Below, piece by piece: positions 52,918 through 62,413 of a stretch of 64,000 nucleotides of DNA. Under the pieces are notes generated by a model that saw only the letters and a program-made list of their open reading frames with translations, did not search any database and was not told where the DNA came from. The stretch's first letter is position 1; every line of letters begins with the position of its first letter. Source of the DNA: Chitinophagales bacterium (lineage in GTDB: Bacteria > Bacteroidota > Bacteroidia > Chitinophagales > UBA2359); contig JAWKLZ010000002.1 in assembly GCA_041392475.1 (NCBI GenBank), positions 62,001-126,000 on the forward strand, written 5' to 3'. Both the position numbers and the translations under genes were made by a program.

Positions 52918-54273
52918 ATTTTCAATAATTTATTATTCACTGATTATCGAGCCGAACAAGTCTATTATCTTACGACTAAGAACACTGATTTTCCCGCTGC
53001 AATAAAAAATGATCCTGATAAGATTGAGTTTTTGGAGATGCTTTCTGAGAGATTAGGAAATAATCCTGGAAATGAAAATATTTTGAAGACCTTTGCAGGA
53101 GGGGCTGACGGAAATGGAGGAAATGTGTTGATTGATGCTTGGAAGGCGATTAAGAATAAGGATGGGGATATTTTTGATTTGATGGATGGGTGGGAGACTA
53201 AGAAGTTTAGGGATTTTTATGAGGATTTGAGGAATAAAGAGGATTTTAGATTAGGTATTTTTGATAACCCGAAATTGGTAGATACATGGGATTTCTTGGA
53301 TACCAAACTACCTACAAATCTCCGTCATTATGCAGCGGATTTAGCTCATGTAAAATTCTTTCAGGATAATGATGTGAAATATGCGTTAAATTGGATAAAA
53401 AGTGAACAACCTAAATTATTTGATGACTATCCTGATTTGACTCCTGGAGCAATTGTCTCTCTAAATTATTATTCAACTACTTCAGGCTACCAAATAAATT
53501 TTTGGCTTAGAGAGTTACCTATTTTGCCTGAGCATATGTCAAAATGGACTGAAGAACACGCTAATAATGTTTTAAGATTTTTAGATGAAGCTTTTGAAAA
53601 ATTACCTACTTATAATACAAGTTCTATGCTACTTAGGTTGGACAGTCGAAGTCCTGCTAATGAAGTTAATTTGATTTCAACAGGGAAACAATTGAATTAT
53701 CCACATTTCATATCTACAACTAAATCGAAACTTAGTTCGTTTTTACAACCATCTCAGAATATGTGGTCAACTAATACACAAGATTTTATATTTGAAGTCA
53801 GTAATCCTAACTCCATTAAAATAATTGATTTTCAACCATTTTCTCGTGCTAATAAAGAGTATGAGGTTTTATGTATTAGAGGTAAAAAATTAAACATACT
53901 AAATGATGGAGAGTTAAAACCTTATCCAGTTCCTAGTGTTGAAGAGATGATTTCTTCTCCTGTTCCCAATGGAGAGATACCAATTAGTGCTGAAGAAGCA
54001 GAAGATTTAATTCATCTTGTTTTAGATGAATGGCGAATTTCGAAAGCAAACCCCAATGCTATTCCAGAAAGTCAATTAGGAGCTGAGTATTATAACAGTG
54101 CCAATTATCAAAAAGCGTCAAAAATCTTAACTTTTTCAGTTGAAATCATTGACTATTCGAAAGCAAACCCCAATGCTATTCCAGAAAGTCAATTAGGAGC
54201 TGAGTATTATAACAGTGCCAATTATCAAAAAGCGTCAAAAATCTTAACTTTTTCAGTTGAAATCATTGACTAA
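52918..54273 (+). pseudogene. ADP-ribosyltransferase-like toxin C-terminal fragment
   Basis: Open from 52918 with the first ATG at 53032; no signal peptide or secretion domain. The N-terminal half (ILKTFAGGADGNGGNVLIDA ... TWDFLDTKLP) is a pre-toxin region common in Bacteroidota toxins. The second half has the ordered R-S-E elements of ADP-ribosyltransferases: SMLLRLDSRS (Arg), HFISTTKSKLS (S-T-x-S) and NKEYEVLCIRG (E-x-E). The final 39 residues are an exact duplicate of the preceding 39. Fold and residues are inferred from motif order. Confidence 0.6.
54041..54273 (+). repeat. 117-bp tandem duplication (two copies)
   Basis: Two adjacent 117-bp units (54041-54157 and 54158-54273) are identical except at the last bases, where TATT in the first becomes TAAT in the second and makes the stop. 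The unit is 39 codons, so frame is kept. Identity at every silent position suggests a very recent event. Confidence 0.93.
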
Positions 54274-54287
54274 TATATTAAATATAA

Positions 54288-54518
54288 ATGAATAATAATA
54301 TTGTTGAAGGAATAGTAAGACAAAGGCTATCTAGAAAAACTTATATGGTAGAGTTAAATGATGGAAGTCTTATTCATGTTCACTTAGCTCCTAGTTATAT
54401 ATGGAACTACTTAAGACTATCTATAGATGAGAAAATATATGTAAGATTAATCCCCCCAGATAATAAAGAAGGAACCTTATGGACGGATACAAATAATAAA
54501 AGGAAAATGGATTTGTGA
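54288..54518 (+). CDS. IF-1-like OB-fold small protein
   Basis: 76 residues, 14 bp after the ART-like fragment. VEGIVRQRLSRKTYMVELND and GSLIHVHLAPSYIWNYLRLS follow the beta-barrel pattern of translation initiation factor IF-1 (VEGxV ... FxVxLxNG ... H.SGK.R.NYIRI ... GDKV.VE), but the central SGK-R is replaced by APSYIW and the C-terminus is extended. A housekeeping IF-1 normally sits with ribosomal protein genes. In the immunity slot it could bind a toxin or mimic its target; this is inference. Confidence 0.65.
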   Translation: MNNNIVEGIVRQRLSRKTYMVELNDGSLIHVHLAPSYIWNYLRLSIDEKIYVRLIPPDNKEGTLWTDTNNKRKMDL

Positions 54519-54598
54519 GATTAGCCTGACAATTGAGTTATGTGATAGAATAAATTTTATTTCGAATTAATAAATATGTGTTAATGTCAACCAAAAAA

Positions 54599-55012
54599 AT
54601 GAACAAAACAATCACCCTTTTAATCCTCAGCATTCTACTATTCGCTACCTCTTGTAGCAAAGAGGAGGAGAATCCAAATACGGAATTGTTGAGCAGTACG
54701 GCTTGGAAGATAGTGGCGGGCTCGGTAGGTGGTTTGGAGGAAAGTCTAAGCGATTGCGACTTTGACGACCGCTACTACTATCGTTCGGATGGCACTTATG
54801 AATACAACAATGGGGCGGAGAAGTGTTTTTCGGATGACCCTGAGGAAATCATTGGTACTTGGGAGTTGGTGGACGATGGCAACAAAATCCATATTGTAGC
54901 AGGTGGCGACGACCAAAATGTGGACATTATCGAACTGACTGAAACCCGCTTGGTTTGGGAGACGAGTAGTTTTTTGGGGACATTGAGGCAGGAGTTTGAG
55001 GCGGTGGAATGA
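54599..55012 (+). CDS. Lipocalin-like lipoprotein, copy 4
   Basis: 137 residues from the ATG at 54599; an upstream in-frame codon run (MLMSTKK) lacks signal character. Lipobox ATSC, then the shared body. It is followed, after about 175 bp containing sequence also found after copy 1 (GGAAATTTGAA...), by the intact propeller gene. This lipocalin-propeller pair is probably the ancestral unit of the array. Confidence 0.87.
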   Translation: MNKTITLLILSILLFATSCSKEEENPNTELLSSTAWKIVAGSVGGLEESLSDCDFDDRYYYRSDGTYEYNNGAEKCFSDDPEEIIGTWELVDDGNKIHIVAGGDDQNVDIIELTETRLVWETSSFLGTLRQEFEAVE

Positions 55013-55186
55013 GGTATTTGGATATTAGATATTGAGATACTGGATATTGGTTAGTATAAGTCATTTTATCATTGTAATTCAATTATAGATTGTAAACGGT
55101 TGTGGAAATTTGAAAAGATGCCGAAATTTGAAATCTCTATTTTTTGTGAATATTTTTTTAAAGTTTAAAATTAAAATTAGCACGAC

Positions 55187-56827
55187 ATGAACAAATTTTT
55201 TACACTTATTTTTTTGGTTTTTGGGCTTTTGGCTGCTGACTCTGACTGGGTGGTTGGGCAGGAGATGGTTTTGGTGAAGGAGATTTCTGCCAATGAATTG
55301 AATTATAGCAGAACAATTTATTCAAGTGAAGACAAGCTTTTTTTTACAATTAGCCCCTTTCAAGGATCGGTACAGTTGGACCTTTGGGTAACAGATGGAA
55401 CAGAAGAAGGCACAGTTTTTTTACACAAATTACCTCAAAATCCTCAACTGGATGTGTATCAAGGAGTATGTTATTTTAGTGGATTTGATGAAGAACATGG
55501 AAAAGAACTATGGCGTAGTGACGGAACAATAGATGGTACTTATCGTCTGACCGATTTAGCAGAAGGAAGTGCTAACGCAATGCCGATGGCAATGGTGGGT
55601 TTTAAAGATGCGGTTTACTTTTGGACATTTACGGAGGAGAGCGATGAGCAGATGAATATGTACAGCATTGAATTAGGAACAGGTAATATAGTGCTGGAAG
55701 AAGTGATTGAACTGACAAAACCCAGTAACCCTTCAATTTCTCCAATGCTAAATAAGCATAGAGTGGTTATAGGAGAAACATTGTATTTTGCTGCTACTGA
55801 CTTTCGGTTGCGTAAGAAGACAACAAGAGGAACTAATTCTGAAACGGTTTTTGACTTTGAAGGTGAGCCTGAAGATTTTATAACTACTGATAATTTCCTC
55901 TACTTTATAACAGATAATGAAACTCTGTGGCGATTGGATGTGAATACAGAAGAAAAAATAAATTTAGACATATATAATGCTAGTAATTTTTCTCCCTGGT
56001 CAGAGTTTACCCCTTACAAAGACATACTTTTATTTAACAACGGTGACCATTTCTCAGATGGTGAGCTTTGGGCAACAGATGGTACACCTACTGGAACGAG
56101 TCTCATCAGAACGTACAAGGAGGATAATTTCCTTGTAAATAATCCCGAATATTTGACTGTATTCAAGGATAAGGTTTATCTGTCTGTAGGTGATAACTAT
56201 AATGCTCCTGATTTTTCAGAAGTTTTGGGAGAAGGTAAAGAGTTGTGGGTAACAGATGGCACTACCGAAGGTACACAAATCATTATTGACATTAGAGAGG
56301 GGTTTAGAAGTAGTAATCCCAGACACATAGTTACTTTGGGAAGCTTACTTTATTTTATTGCCGACTATGAACAGGGGAAAATAGGCTTGTATCAATCCGA
56401 TGGAACAGCTGATGGAACGATATTGCTAAACGGCTCTCTATCTAATCTTGGATTTACCAGTAGTAGCATAAGACGATTGTTTGTGATAGGAGAACGTTTA
56501 CATATGTTGGTAACGAATAGTGAAAGCAATGTGGAAATTTGGGCTTCAGATGTAATCAATGATATTGAAGTGTCTAACTATCTGACAGAAATCAAGGTTG
56601 TACCTAATCCTTTTGATAAAGAAACCCTATTGGTTTTTCCCGAATCTTTGGGTAAGCAAGTTTCCTTAAATGTATATACTACTATCGGTCAAAAAGTGTC
56701 TATTTCTTATGACCAAACAAAAGAAGGTATTTTGTTGAAAAGAGCAGGTTTGGAAACAGGGATGTATTTCTTTGAATTACGAGAGGGAGATATTGTTTTG
56801 GGAAATGGAAAACTGATGATAGAGTAA
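55187..56827 (+). CDS. ELWxxDGTxxGT propeller protein with T9SS type A sorting domain
   Basis: 546 residues. An N-terminal hydrophobic signal (MNKFFTLIFLVFGLLAADSD) is followed by about seven propeller blades with LWVTDGTEEGT, LWRSDGTIDGT, LWATDGTPTGT, LWVTDGTTEGT and LYQSDGTADGT. The last 80 residues are a T9SS type A domain (EIKVVPNPFDKETLLVF ... SLNVYTTIGQKVSI ... TGMYFFELREGD). It is the intact, exportable version of the toxin-bearing paralogue at 46751. Probably a surface or released protein; substrate unknown. Confidence 0.88.
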   Translation: MNKFFTLIFLVFGLLAADSDWVVGQEMVLVKEISANELNYSRTIYSSEDKLFFTISPFQGSVQLDLWVTDGTEEGTVFLHKLPQNPQLDVYQGVCYFSGFDEEHGKELWRSDGTIDGTYRLTDLAEGSANAMPMAMVGFKDAVYFWTFTEESDEQMNMYSIELGTGNIVLEEVIELTKPSNPSISPMLNKHRVVIGETLYFAATDFRLRKKTTRGTNSETVFDFEGEPEDFITTDNFLYFITDNETLWRLDVNTEEKINLDIYNASNFSPWSEFTPYKDILLFNNGDHFSDGELWATDGTPTGTSLIRTYKEDNFLVNNPEYLTVFKDKVYLSVGDNYNAPDFSEVLGEGKELWVTDGTTEGTQIIIDIREGFRSSNPRHIVTLGSLLYFIADYEQGKIGLYQSDGTADGTILLNGSLSNLGFTSSSIRRLFVIGERLHMLVTNSESNVEIWASDVINDIEVSNYLTEIKVVPNPFDKETLLVFPESLGKQVSLNVYTTIGQKVSISYDQTKEGILLKRAGLETGMYFFELREGDIVLGNGKLMIE

Positions 56828-56909
56828 GCTAAAGATTAGCTGCCTTTCGGAGTAGATTCCGAGTTACTTAAGAAAATTGAGTTTCTAACATAAAAGAAAA
56901 TTTTGGTGT

Positions 56910-57567
56910 ATGAAGCCTAAAATACTACCTATTGGTAAATGGTTGTTTATTGTCCTGTTTATGGGCTTGTGGGGGCAGTTCGGACAATATCAAATTTACC
57001 AAAAAAGGAGGAATAGTAGGAGATGCTCGTTTGGGTTTGATGTCGGATGTGTATATCCCGATTAGTCAGCAAAAATCGGGTATTGTTTTGCGAAAAATGA
57101 TAACGGGAGATACAGAAAGTGGCTGTTATGTGAGCATTTCTTGTGATGGGTTTGAAGAATTGAGTATAGACGCTACGGTTATTTTCAGTCGGGATTGGTT
57201 ATTGCCTTTGGACGGGAATGGAGAAGTTATCAATGATGCCAATATTCGAGCGAGTGGCGATATCAGAACAGTGGTTAGTGATTGGGAAGAATTGGTGGTA
57301 CAGATAGACGATTTCACGCCTTTTGCAGTGAAAGGATTGGAGGATGTATTGAAGCCTGTCAGCAGTTTGGCGGAAGTATTGCGTTTCACGGTTTACAATC
57401 GTTGGGGGCAAAAAATCTATGAAGCATCAGGCAGTTCGGCTGCTTGGGATGGCACTTTCAAAGGCCAAGATGCACCGATTGGTTCGTATGTTTGGACGGT
57501 GGAATATTTACCAAAAGATGCAAAAGCACCGAGATTGGAGCAAGGGTTTGTGGTGTTGGTGAGGTGA
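56910..57567 (+). pseudogene. T9SS type B (CHU_C) cargo remnant
   Basis: An ATG at 56910 opens a signal-peptide-like stretch (KWLFIVLFMGLWGQFGQ), but the recognisable protein continues in another frame from 56932: a beta-rich region (SSDNIKFTKKGGIVGDARLG ...), then the gliding-motility-associated C-terminal domain (LRFTVYNRWGQKIYEASGSS ... YVWTVEYLPKD). One net frameshift lies near 56970-56985, and the protein is far shorter than usual type B cargo, so a large N-terminal part is also missing. Confidence 0.7.
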
Positions 57568-57569
57568 GT

Positions 57570-59519
57570 TTATTCCCCCTTCACCAACACCACCTGCGTC
57601 TTATCCGCTTTGTTCACCTCCATCATAAACTGTCGGAAATCCTCGTATTTTTCGGCGGGTAAGTCCACTTTATTTTGCTGAAACTTGCGGCTGTATTGCA
57701 GTTTACCATCTTCACTCATAAAAAACTGAGCTTGGTAAGTACCAAATTCTGATTCAATTTTGACGGGTTCACTGGGCATACTTTCGATGGCAAAACCTTC
57801 GGGAATGGTGTAATGTACTTCGTCTTCGTAGGAGTAAGGGCGCTGCAATACAAGAGGTTGCGTGCGTTCCTCCATTTTTTTCGGAACTGTGGTGATGCGG
57901 CTCAACAAGTTGGGGTTGATCAACAGTCTTTTACCTGCTTTTGAAGCGTATTGACGGGCATGGATGTCGACCTGCAATTCTACCAAAGGTTCGTCTTTGC
58001 TGACGGTTGTAAATTCGTATTCGTTGATGGTGACACCGCTCAATTCAATTACCTCTTGCAGCCATTCTTCCTGTTCTCTCGGTGAAGCCAAAGTTGCGAC
58101 TGCTCGTGGGTAATCTTGCTGCAATCCTCGGTATCGAATGTCCACCTTTGCAGCAATGCCTCCATCTTCTAATATTCTGGCTTCAATGCTGCGTTCCCGC
58201 TTGTTGTCTTTTGCAGTGCTGGCGGGGGTGCGAATAATTCTACTGCCCTGTTCATCAATCAACAATACATTTCGGTCGTCTGTAAAATCGCCCATATAAT
58301 TGAGGGGAGATTGTTGGCTTGTACATTCGAGCCACAGCGTATCTTGTTCTTCGGACAAAGGTACGGTCAAGAAAATGTGGTTGAACTGATTGCTGCAAAA
58401 TCCTGCACATACTTTGGAGGCTTTTCGCCCTGCTTTCACCAATACGGGTTTTGAAGGGATGTCAATGACTTTGAGCATCGCCTGCATGTAGTTGGTCAGG
58501 GCTTTGCAGTCGCCATAGTTGTTTTTTTCGACATCCTTAGCTTCAAAAGTTTGCCATCCTCCAATGCCCAATTGAATGCTCACATAGCGGGTGTGATCTT
58601 GTAGGTATTGGTAAACAAGTTTTACTTTTTCTTTATTGGTTTTGGCATTTTCGGTCAGTTGTCGCACTTTCAAGATGGTTTCGGACGAAAGTTCATCTCT
58701 GCCCTTGTTGAGGGCAAAATACCATTCTCCAAAACTTTCCCAACTATCCATGCTTCCCGAATATCCGTCAATTTTGAAGTCAGTTGGGGCGGTCAATACA
58801 CGCAATACTTGACCCGACCAAGCAGGACCATAGGGTTCTATTTCAATGGCTTTTAGGTTTTCAGTTTTCCATGTGTAAATGGTAGAAGCAGCTTCTTTCG
58901 CAATTTTGGGCTTCAATTCATCGCTTTCGGAATAGTAGCGAAGCGGTAGTGAATTGGGTACTTCAATGATAAAGTTTGACTTTTGTACAGCTAATCCTTC
59001 CTCAGATTGAGGATACCAAGCTGGATAAAACAACAACCCTTTGTAATTGATCGTGTATTCGTATTCAATGGTATAGGGGTAATCATCATACACCATTTTG
59101 GCTGTTACCACACGGTTGTCGCCGTAGCCACTCGAAAAAGTGGTGGCGCTCATATCGCTCACCTCTTCTTTTTTGAGTTTTCGTACAGCTTTGCCATTGG
59201 CGTCGTACAGTGTAGCCGTGATTTTACTCATGTTGGTGAATTGGTCATACTGTTCGCTGATGTACCCAAAATCTCGGCCATTTTCGTTAAGGATGGTAAT
59301 GGCGCAATAGTTTTTGTAGGTGGCAGTTCCCTCAGTTTTGACGGTGAAACTTTCAACGGAGTTTCGGATGACGGCTTTTGCTCCTTTCACCAATTCGGGA
59401 GGAATGTTTCGGGCAGCATATATGGGTGCATCACCAGCGGCGTAGGTGGTGGAGGCATTGCTGTATTGGACTATAAAAATGGTGATGTATAACGTTATTA
59501 AATAGGTAATTTTTTTCAT
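57570..59519 (-). CDS. DUF3857 and transglutaminase-like domain protein
   Basis: 649 residues from the ATG at 59519. A signal peptide (about 1-25) is followed by DUF3857 (about 45-235, with RDFGYISEQYDQFTNMSKI), a transglutaminase-like domain around 275-370 with YLQDHTRYVSIQLGIGGWQT and NNYGDCKALTNYMQAMLKV (catalytic Cys of GDCK), a His in FNHIFLTV and an Asp region, then a C-terminal DUF3858-like beta domain. The residues of a papain-like active site are present. Secreted or periplasmic; substrate unknown. A broken paralogue lies just upstream. Confidence 0.85.
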   Translation of the reverse strand: MKKITYLITLYITIFIVQYSNASTTYAAGDAPIYAARNIPPELVKGAKAVIRNSVESFTVKTEGTATYKNYCAITILNENGRDFGYISEQYDQFTNMSKITATLYDANGKAVRKLKKEEVSDMSATTFSSGYGDNRVVTAKMVYDDYPYTIEYEYTINYKGLLFYPAWYPQSEEGLAVQKSNFIIEVPNSLPLRYYSESDELKPKIAKEAASTIYTWKTENLKAIEIEPYGPAWSGQVLRVLTAPTDFKIDGYSGSMDSWESFGEWYFALNKGRDELSSETILKVRQLTENAKTNKEKVKLVYQYLQDHTRYVSIQLGIGGWQTFEAKDVEKNNYGDCKALTNYMQAMLKVIDIPSKPVLVKAGRKASKVCAGFCSNQFNHIFLTVPLSEEQDTLWLECTSQQSPLNYMGDFTDDRNVLLIDEQGSRIIRTPASTAKDNKRERSIEARILEDGGIAAKVDIRYRGLQQDYPRAVATLASPREQEEWLQEVIELSGVTINEYEFTTVSKDEPLVELQVDIHARQYASKAGKRLLINPNLLSRITTVPKKMEERTQPLVLQRPYSYEDEVHYTIPEGFAIESMPSEPVKIESEFGTYQAQFFMSEDGKLQYSRKFQQNKVDLPAEKYEDFRQFMMEVNKADKTQVVLVKGE

Positions 59520-59559
59520 TTTGTTTTTCTGTTTTTTTGACAAAAGATATAAGACAAAA

Positions 59560-61520
59560 CTATTCCATTTTCTTCAATACAATCTGCTCGGCGTGTTTGG
59601 CTACTATCAAATCGTAAAATTCTTTGATTGCTTTGTATTCTTCTGGCTTAAAAAGTGTTTGATTGATAGATAACTTACTCATCATCTGCAATTTATTTTC
59701 ATTTGCACTGATATTGTAGGTAAATGAACCACCTTTCTCGGGAAGTACAAGGCGCATTGCTTCAGGCATTTCTTCTACTGCATAGCCTGCGGGTAATTCC
59801 AGATTGAAGATGTAGGTATAGCTGTACCCATGGCCAAAATCTACGGGAAAAGTGCGTTCTTTTAGTTTGAAGGGGTTTTCTGTTACACCTTCATTGAGCA
59901 TGGGATTGAGGTAAATACGTCCATCTGCAATGGTAGCCACAGATTTGATGTCGATTTGGTATTCAGATTTTAAGGGTTCAGAAACATCGTCTTTGTTCTC
60001 GAAAGTGTATTTTTTCATATCCATGTCTGTGATGTCTTCCTTAAATCTATCTTGTGCAAATTTTTCTTCCCCATCTTCCTTTAGGCTGATTCTGTTGTAA
60101 AATGCAGAATAGTCTTTGTCGGAACACGCAATTGTTCCTTCCAAGTTCCCTTCTTCGCTCAAGGTGAAGGTAGCATTGGCGAGGTGTTGGTATTTTTGTT
60201 TGGAAGTCAGCGATTTCCATTCAGGTTTGTCTTTGTTTACCACAAATGCCATTTGATTGAGGTCGTTTTCGTCCAATAAATCATAGGGGCAATTGTTGTG
60301 AATGGCATCCAACCAATATTCTTCTTCTCCAATTTTGACATAAGCAATGACGTGATTAAATTGGTCTAAAAAGGGGTAAATGTGGGTTCATTTTACCATG
60401 ACTTCTGAGTACTCAAAATAGCTGGTTCTGCATCTATGTCTGCTTCTCTAAGCATTAAGCACAACATGAGGTTGATATCAGCACTATTTCCTGTTTTTTC
60501 ACTGAAAACATTGTTGAGGCTTTGGCTTGTCCAATTGTTGTAGTAGCCATTCCACTCCATATTTTTTCGTATATAATCATAGATAGCCACCATTTTTTCT
60601 TTTTATTGCTTTCTTTTGCCACAACATCGGGTACTGCTTTTTTTACAGATCCATTGCTGTATCCCTTCAAACTCAAACCAAAATCTTCATCTTTCCATAA
60701 AGCAGCTTTTTCGCTTTTTATAATCTTCCATAAAATGTTACGAGGAAATTTGATGGTTTGCAAGTTGATAGCCAACTTTGAGGTGGTCATTGGATTGGTC
60801 ATAAAAGGTTCTTCAAGGGCGGGAACATTTTCAGCTATTCTGCGATAGTAAGTTCCCGAATAATTGAAGGGTTTGCCTGATAGCATTTCTGTGTTGGAGT
60901 AATTTTCTTGTCCGCATTTCTTGAAGTGAGAACCTTCATAGTAGTCGGCATAGATAAAATATTTGGGGATTTTTACCCTATAACTCTGTATAATGTAAAA
61001 TAGGCTCAGAAGTTTGAAAGTACCAATCAGGCACTATATAGTTTTCAGAAATAACGGTGTATATGTATTCAATGATACATCCTTCTTTGACAGCAGGCAT
61101 CGAAATTTTCTTTTGATTGTAGTTCTTGTTGACTTCTTCGTCAATGATGGTTTTTTTATCCAATTTGTGCTCTACCATTTTACCACCATCCAATACGTAG
61201 GTCATCCCTTTGATATTGATGATTTTCCCTCCTCTTGCTGCATAGCCTATACTAATATCTGCCCAATCGAAACCTGCTTTGTTGAGGATTTTTATGCGGC
61301 GATGCCGTGTGTATTCAGTATAGCCACGTCCCAATTCGAAATCTACTTCGCCAAAATCTCCCAATATAATGGCGGCGGCATCAGGATCGGCTTCAAATTT
61401 TTCCATCTTCAAATCACTCATTTTAATATCTCCAAATTTCATGGGAGTGGGTTGTGCCAATAGTGGCATACTACAAATAAGTGATAAAAAAAATATCAAT
61501 AGCTTAGGAAAAAAGTTCAT
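59560..61520 (-). pseudogene. Second DUF3857/transglutaminase-like gene, broken by several frame changes
   Basis: Four consecutive minus-strand pieces (61520-60978, 60970-60455, 60593-60393, 60312-59560) read as one DUF3857 protein of about 650 residues. The first has a signal peptide (ending PLLAQ) and DUF3857 (RGYTEYTRHRRIKILNKAGF); the third has the transglutaminase-like block NSADINLMLCLMLREADIDA, in which Ala replaces the catalytic Cys, as in some paralogues; the last has the C-terminal beta domain (FPVDFGHGYSYTYIFNLELP). At least three frame changes or stops separate them. Sequencing error at some sites cannot be excluded. Confidence 0.8.
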
Positions 61521-61636
61521 ATAAGGTTTTTTTTATTGTTAATAACGTTTTCAGTCTTGATTTAATGCTATAATTGAAAATTTTCGTCAATTTATACAAT
61601 AATATTGATTTTTGAAAAAAAATCATAACAAACTGC

Positions 61637-61675
61637 AAAAAAAAACTGCTGATTGCACATTGGCAATCAGCAGTT
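61637..61675 (-). terminator. Terminator of the Cys-rich repeat gene
   Basis: AACTGCTGATTGC and GGCAATCAGCAGTT form a 13-bp stem; on the minus strand it is followed by nine T. It lies 100 bp after the stop of the gene at 61778-62266. Confidence 0.9.
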
Positions 61676-61777
61676 CTTCATTCAAAAGATTCCTATTGAA
61701 GTTTATTCTCAAAAACATTGGATTTTAACATACAGCATTTTATCAGAAGAAACTTCAACTGAAACTTCAACTGAAAC

Positions 61778-62266
61778 TTATTTGTTGTTTTCAACACTAA
61801 CTTTTACTGCTGGTACTTCAGCATTTACAGTCGTAGTACCTTCAGTTTTTGTTTCAGCAGCAGCTTTGGCATCACTTGCTTTTTTGGAGCAGCAGCCCGC
61901 AGCACCAGCAGATTTAGAGCAAGATTTTTTTGCGGTTGTAGCGTCTTCTTGAAGAGAAGCTTTCACAACAGTTACTCCATCAGTTGTTTCTTGAGTAGTT
62001 GCAGCAGCTTTGGCATCACTTGCTTTTTTGGAGCAGCAGCCTGCAGCATCAGCAGATTTAGAGCAAGATTTCTTTGCAGTAGTAGCGTCTTCTTGAAGAG
62101 AAGCTTTTACCACAGTTACTCCATTTGTTGTTTCTTGAGTAGTTGCAGCTGTTTCAGTTGCAGCTTTTTTACTGCAAGCAGCTGCGGACTTAGAACATTG
62201 AGCAAAAGTGTCATTTCCAAGTGTGAACAATACAGCAACTACTAATAGTGCAAATAAATTCTTCAT
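61778..62266 (-). CDS. Secreted Cys/Lys/Ala-rich repeat protein
   Basis: 162 residues. Signal peptide MKNLFALLVVAVLFTLGNDT ending FAQ, then two near-identical 48-residue repeats (TTQETTxGVTVVKASLQEDA ... KKSCSKSAxAAGCCSKKASD) and partial units at both ends. Each full repeat has three Cys (SCSKS, GCCSKK). The nucleotide period is 144 bp with high identity, so copy number could change by slippage. No known domain. Cys spacing suggests metal binding or disulfide links; Ala/Lys richness suggests an extended polymer. It forms its own transcript with a terminator downstream. Confidence 0.72.
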   Translation of the reverse strand: MKNLFALLVVAVLFTLGNDTFAQCSKSAAACSKKAATETAATTQETTNGVTVVKASLQEDATTAKKSCSKSADAAGCCSKKASDAKAAATTQETTDGVTVVKASLQEDATTAKKSCSKSAGAAGCCSKKASDAKAAAETKTEGTTTVNAEVPAVKVSVENNK

Positions 62267-62413
62267 GAAATTTGTTGTTTGATTGGTTAATAAAAAATTT
62301 CGTAATTTTTATGTAAAGATAAATAATTATTGGGGAGTAAGATGTTAAGAAATTGGTTAAAAAGTATTAATGTAACCATTTAGACGAATTTTGGTTTTTA
62401 TCGAATGGGCAGA

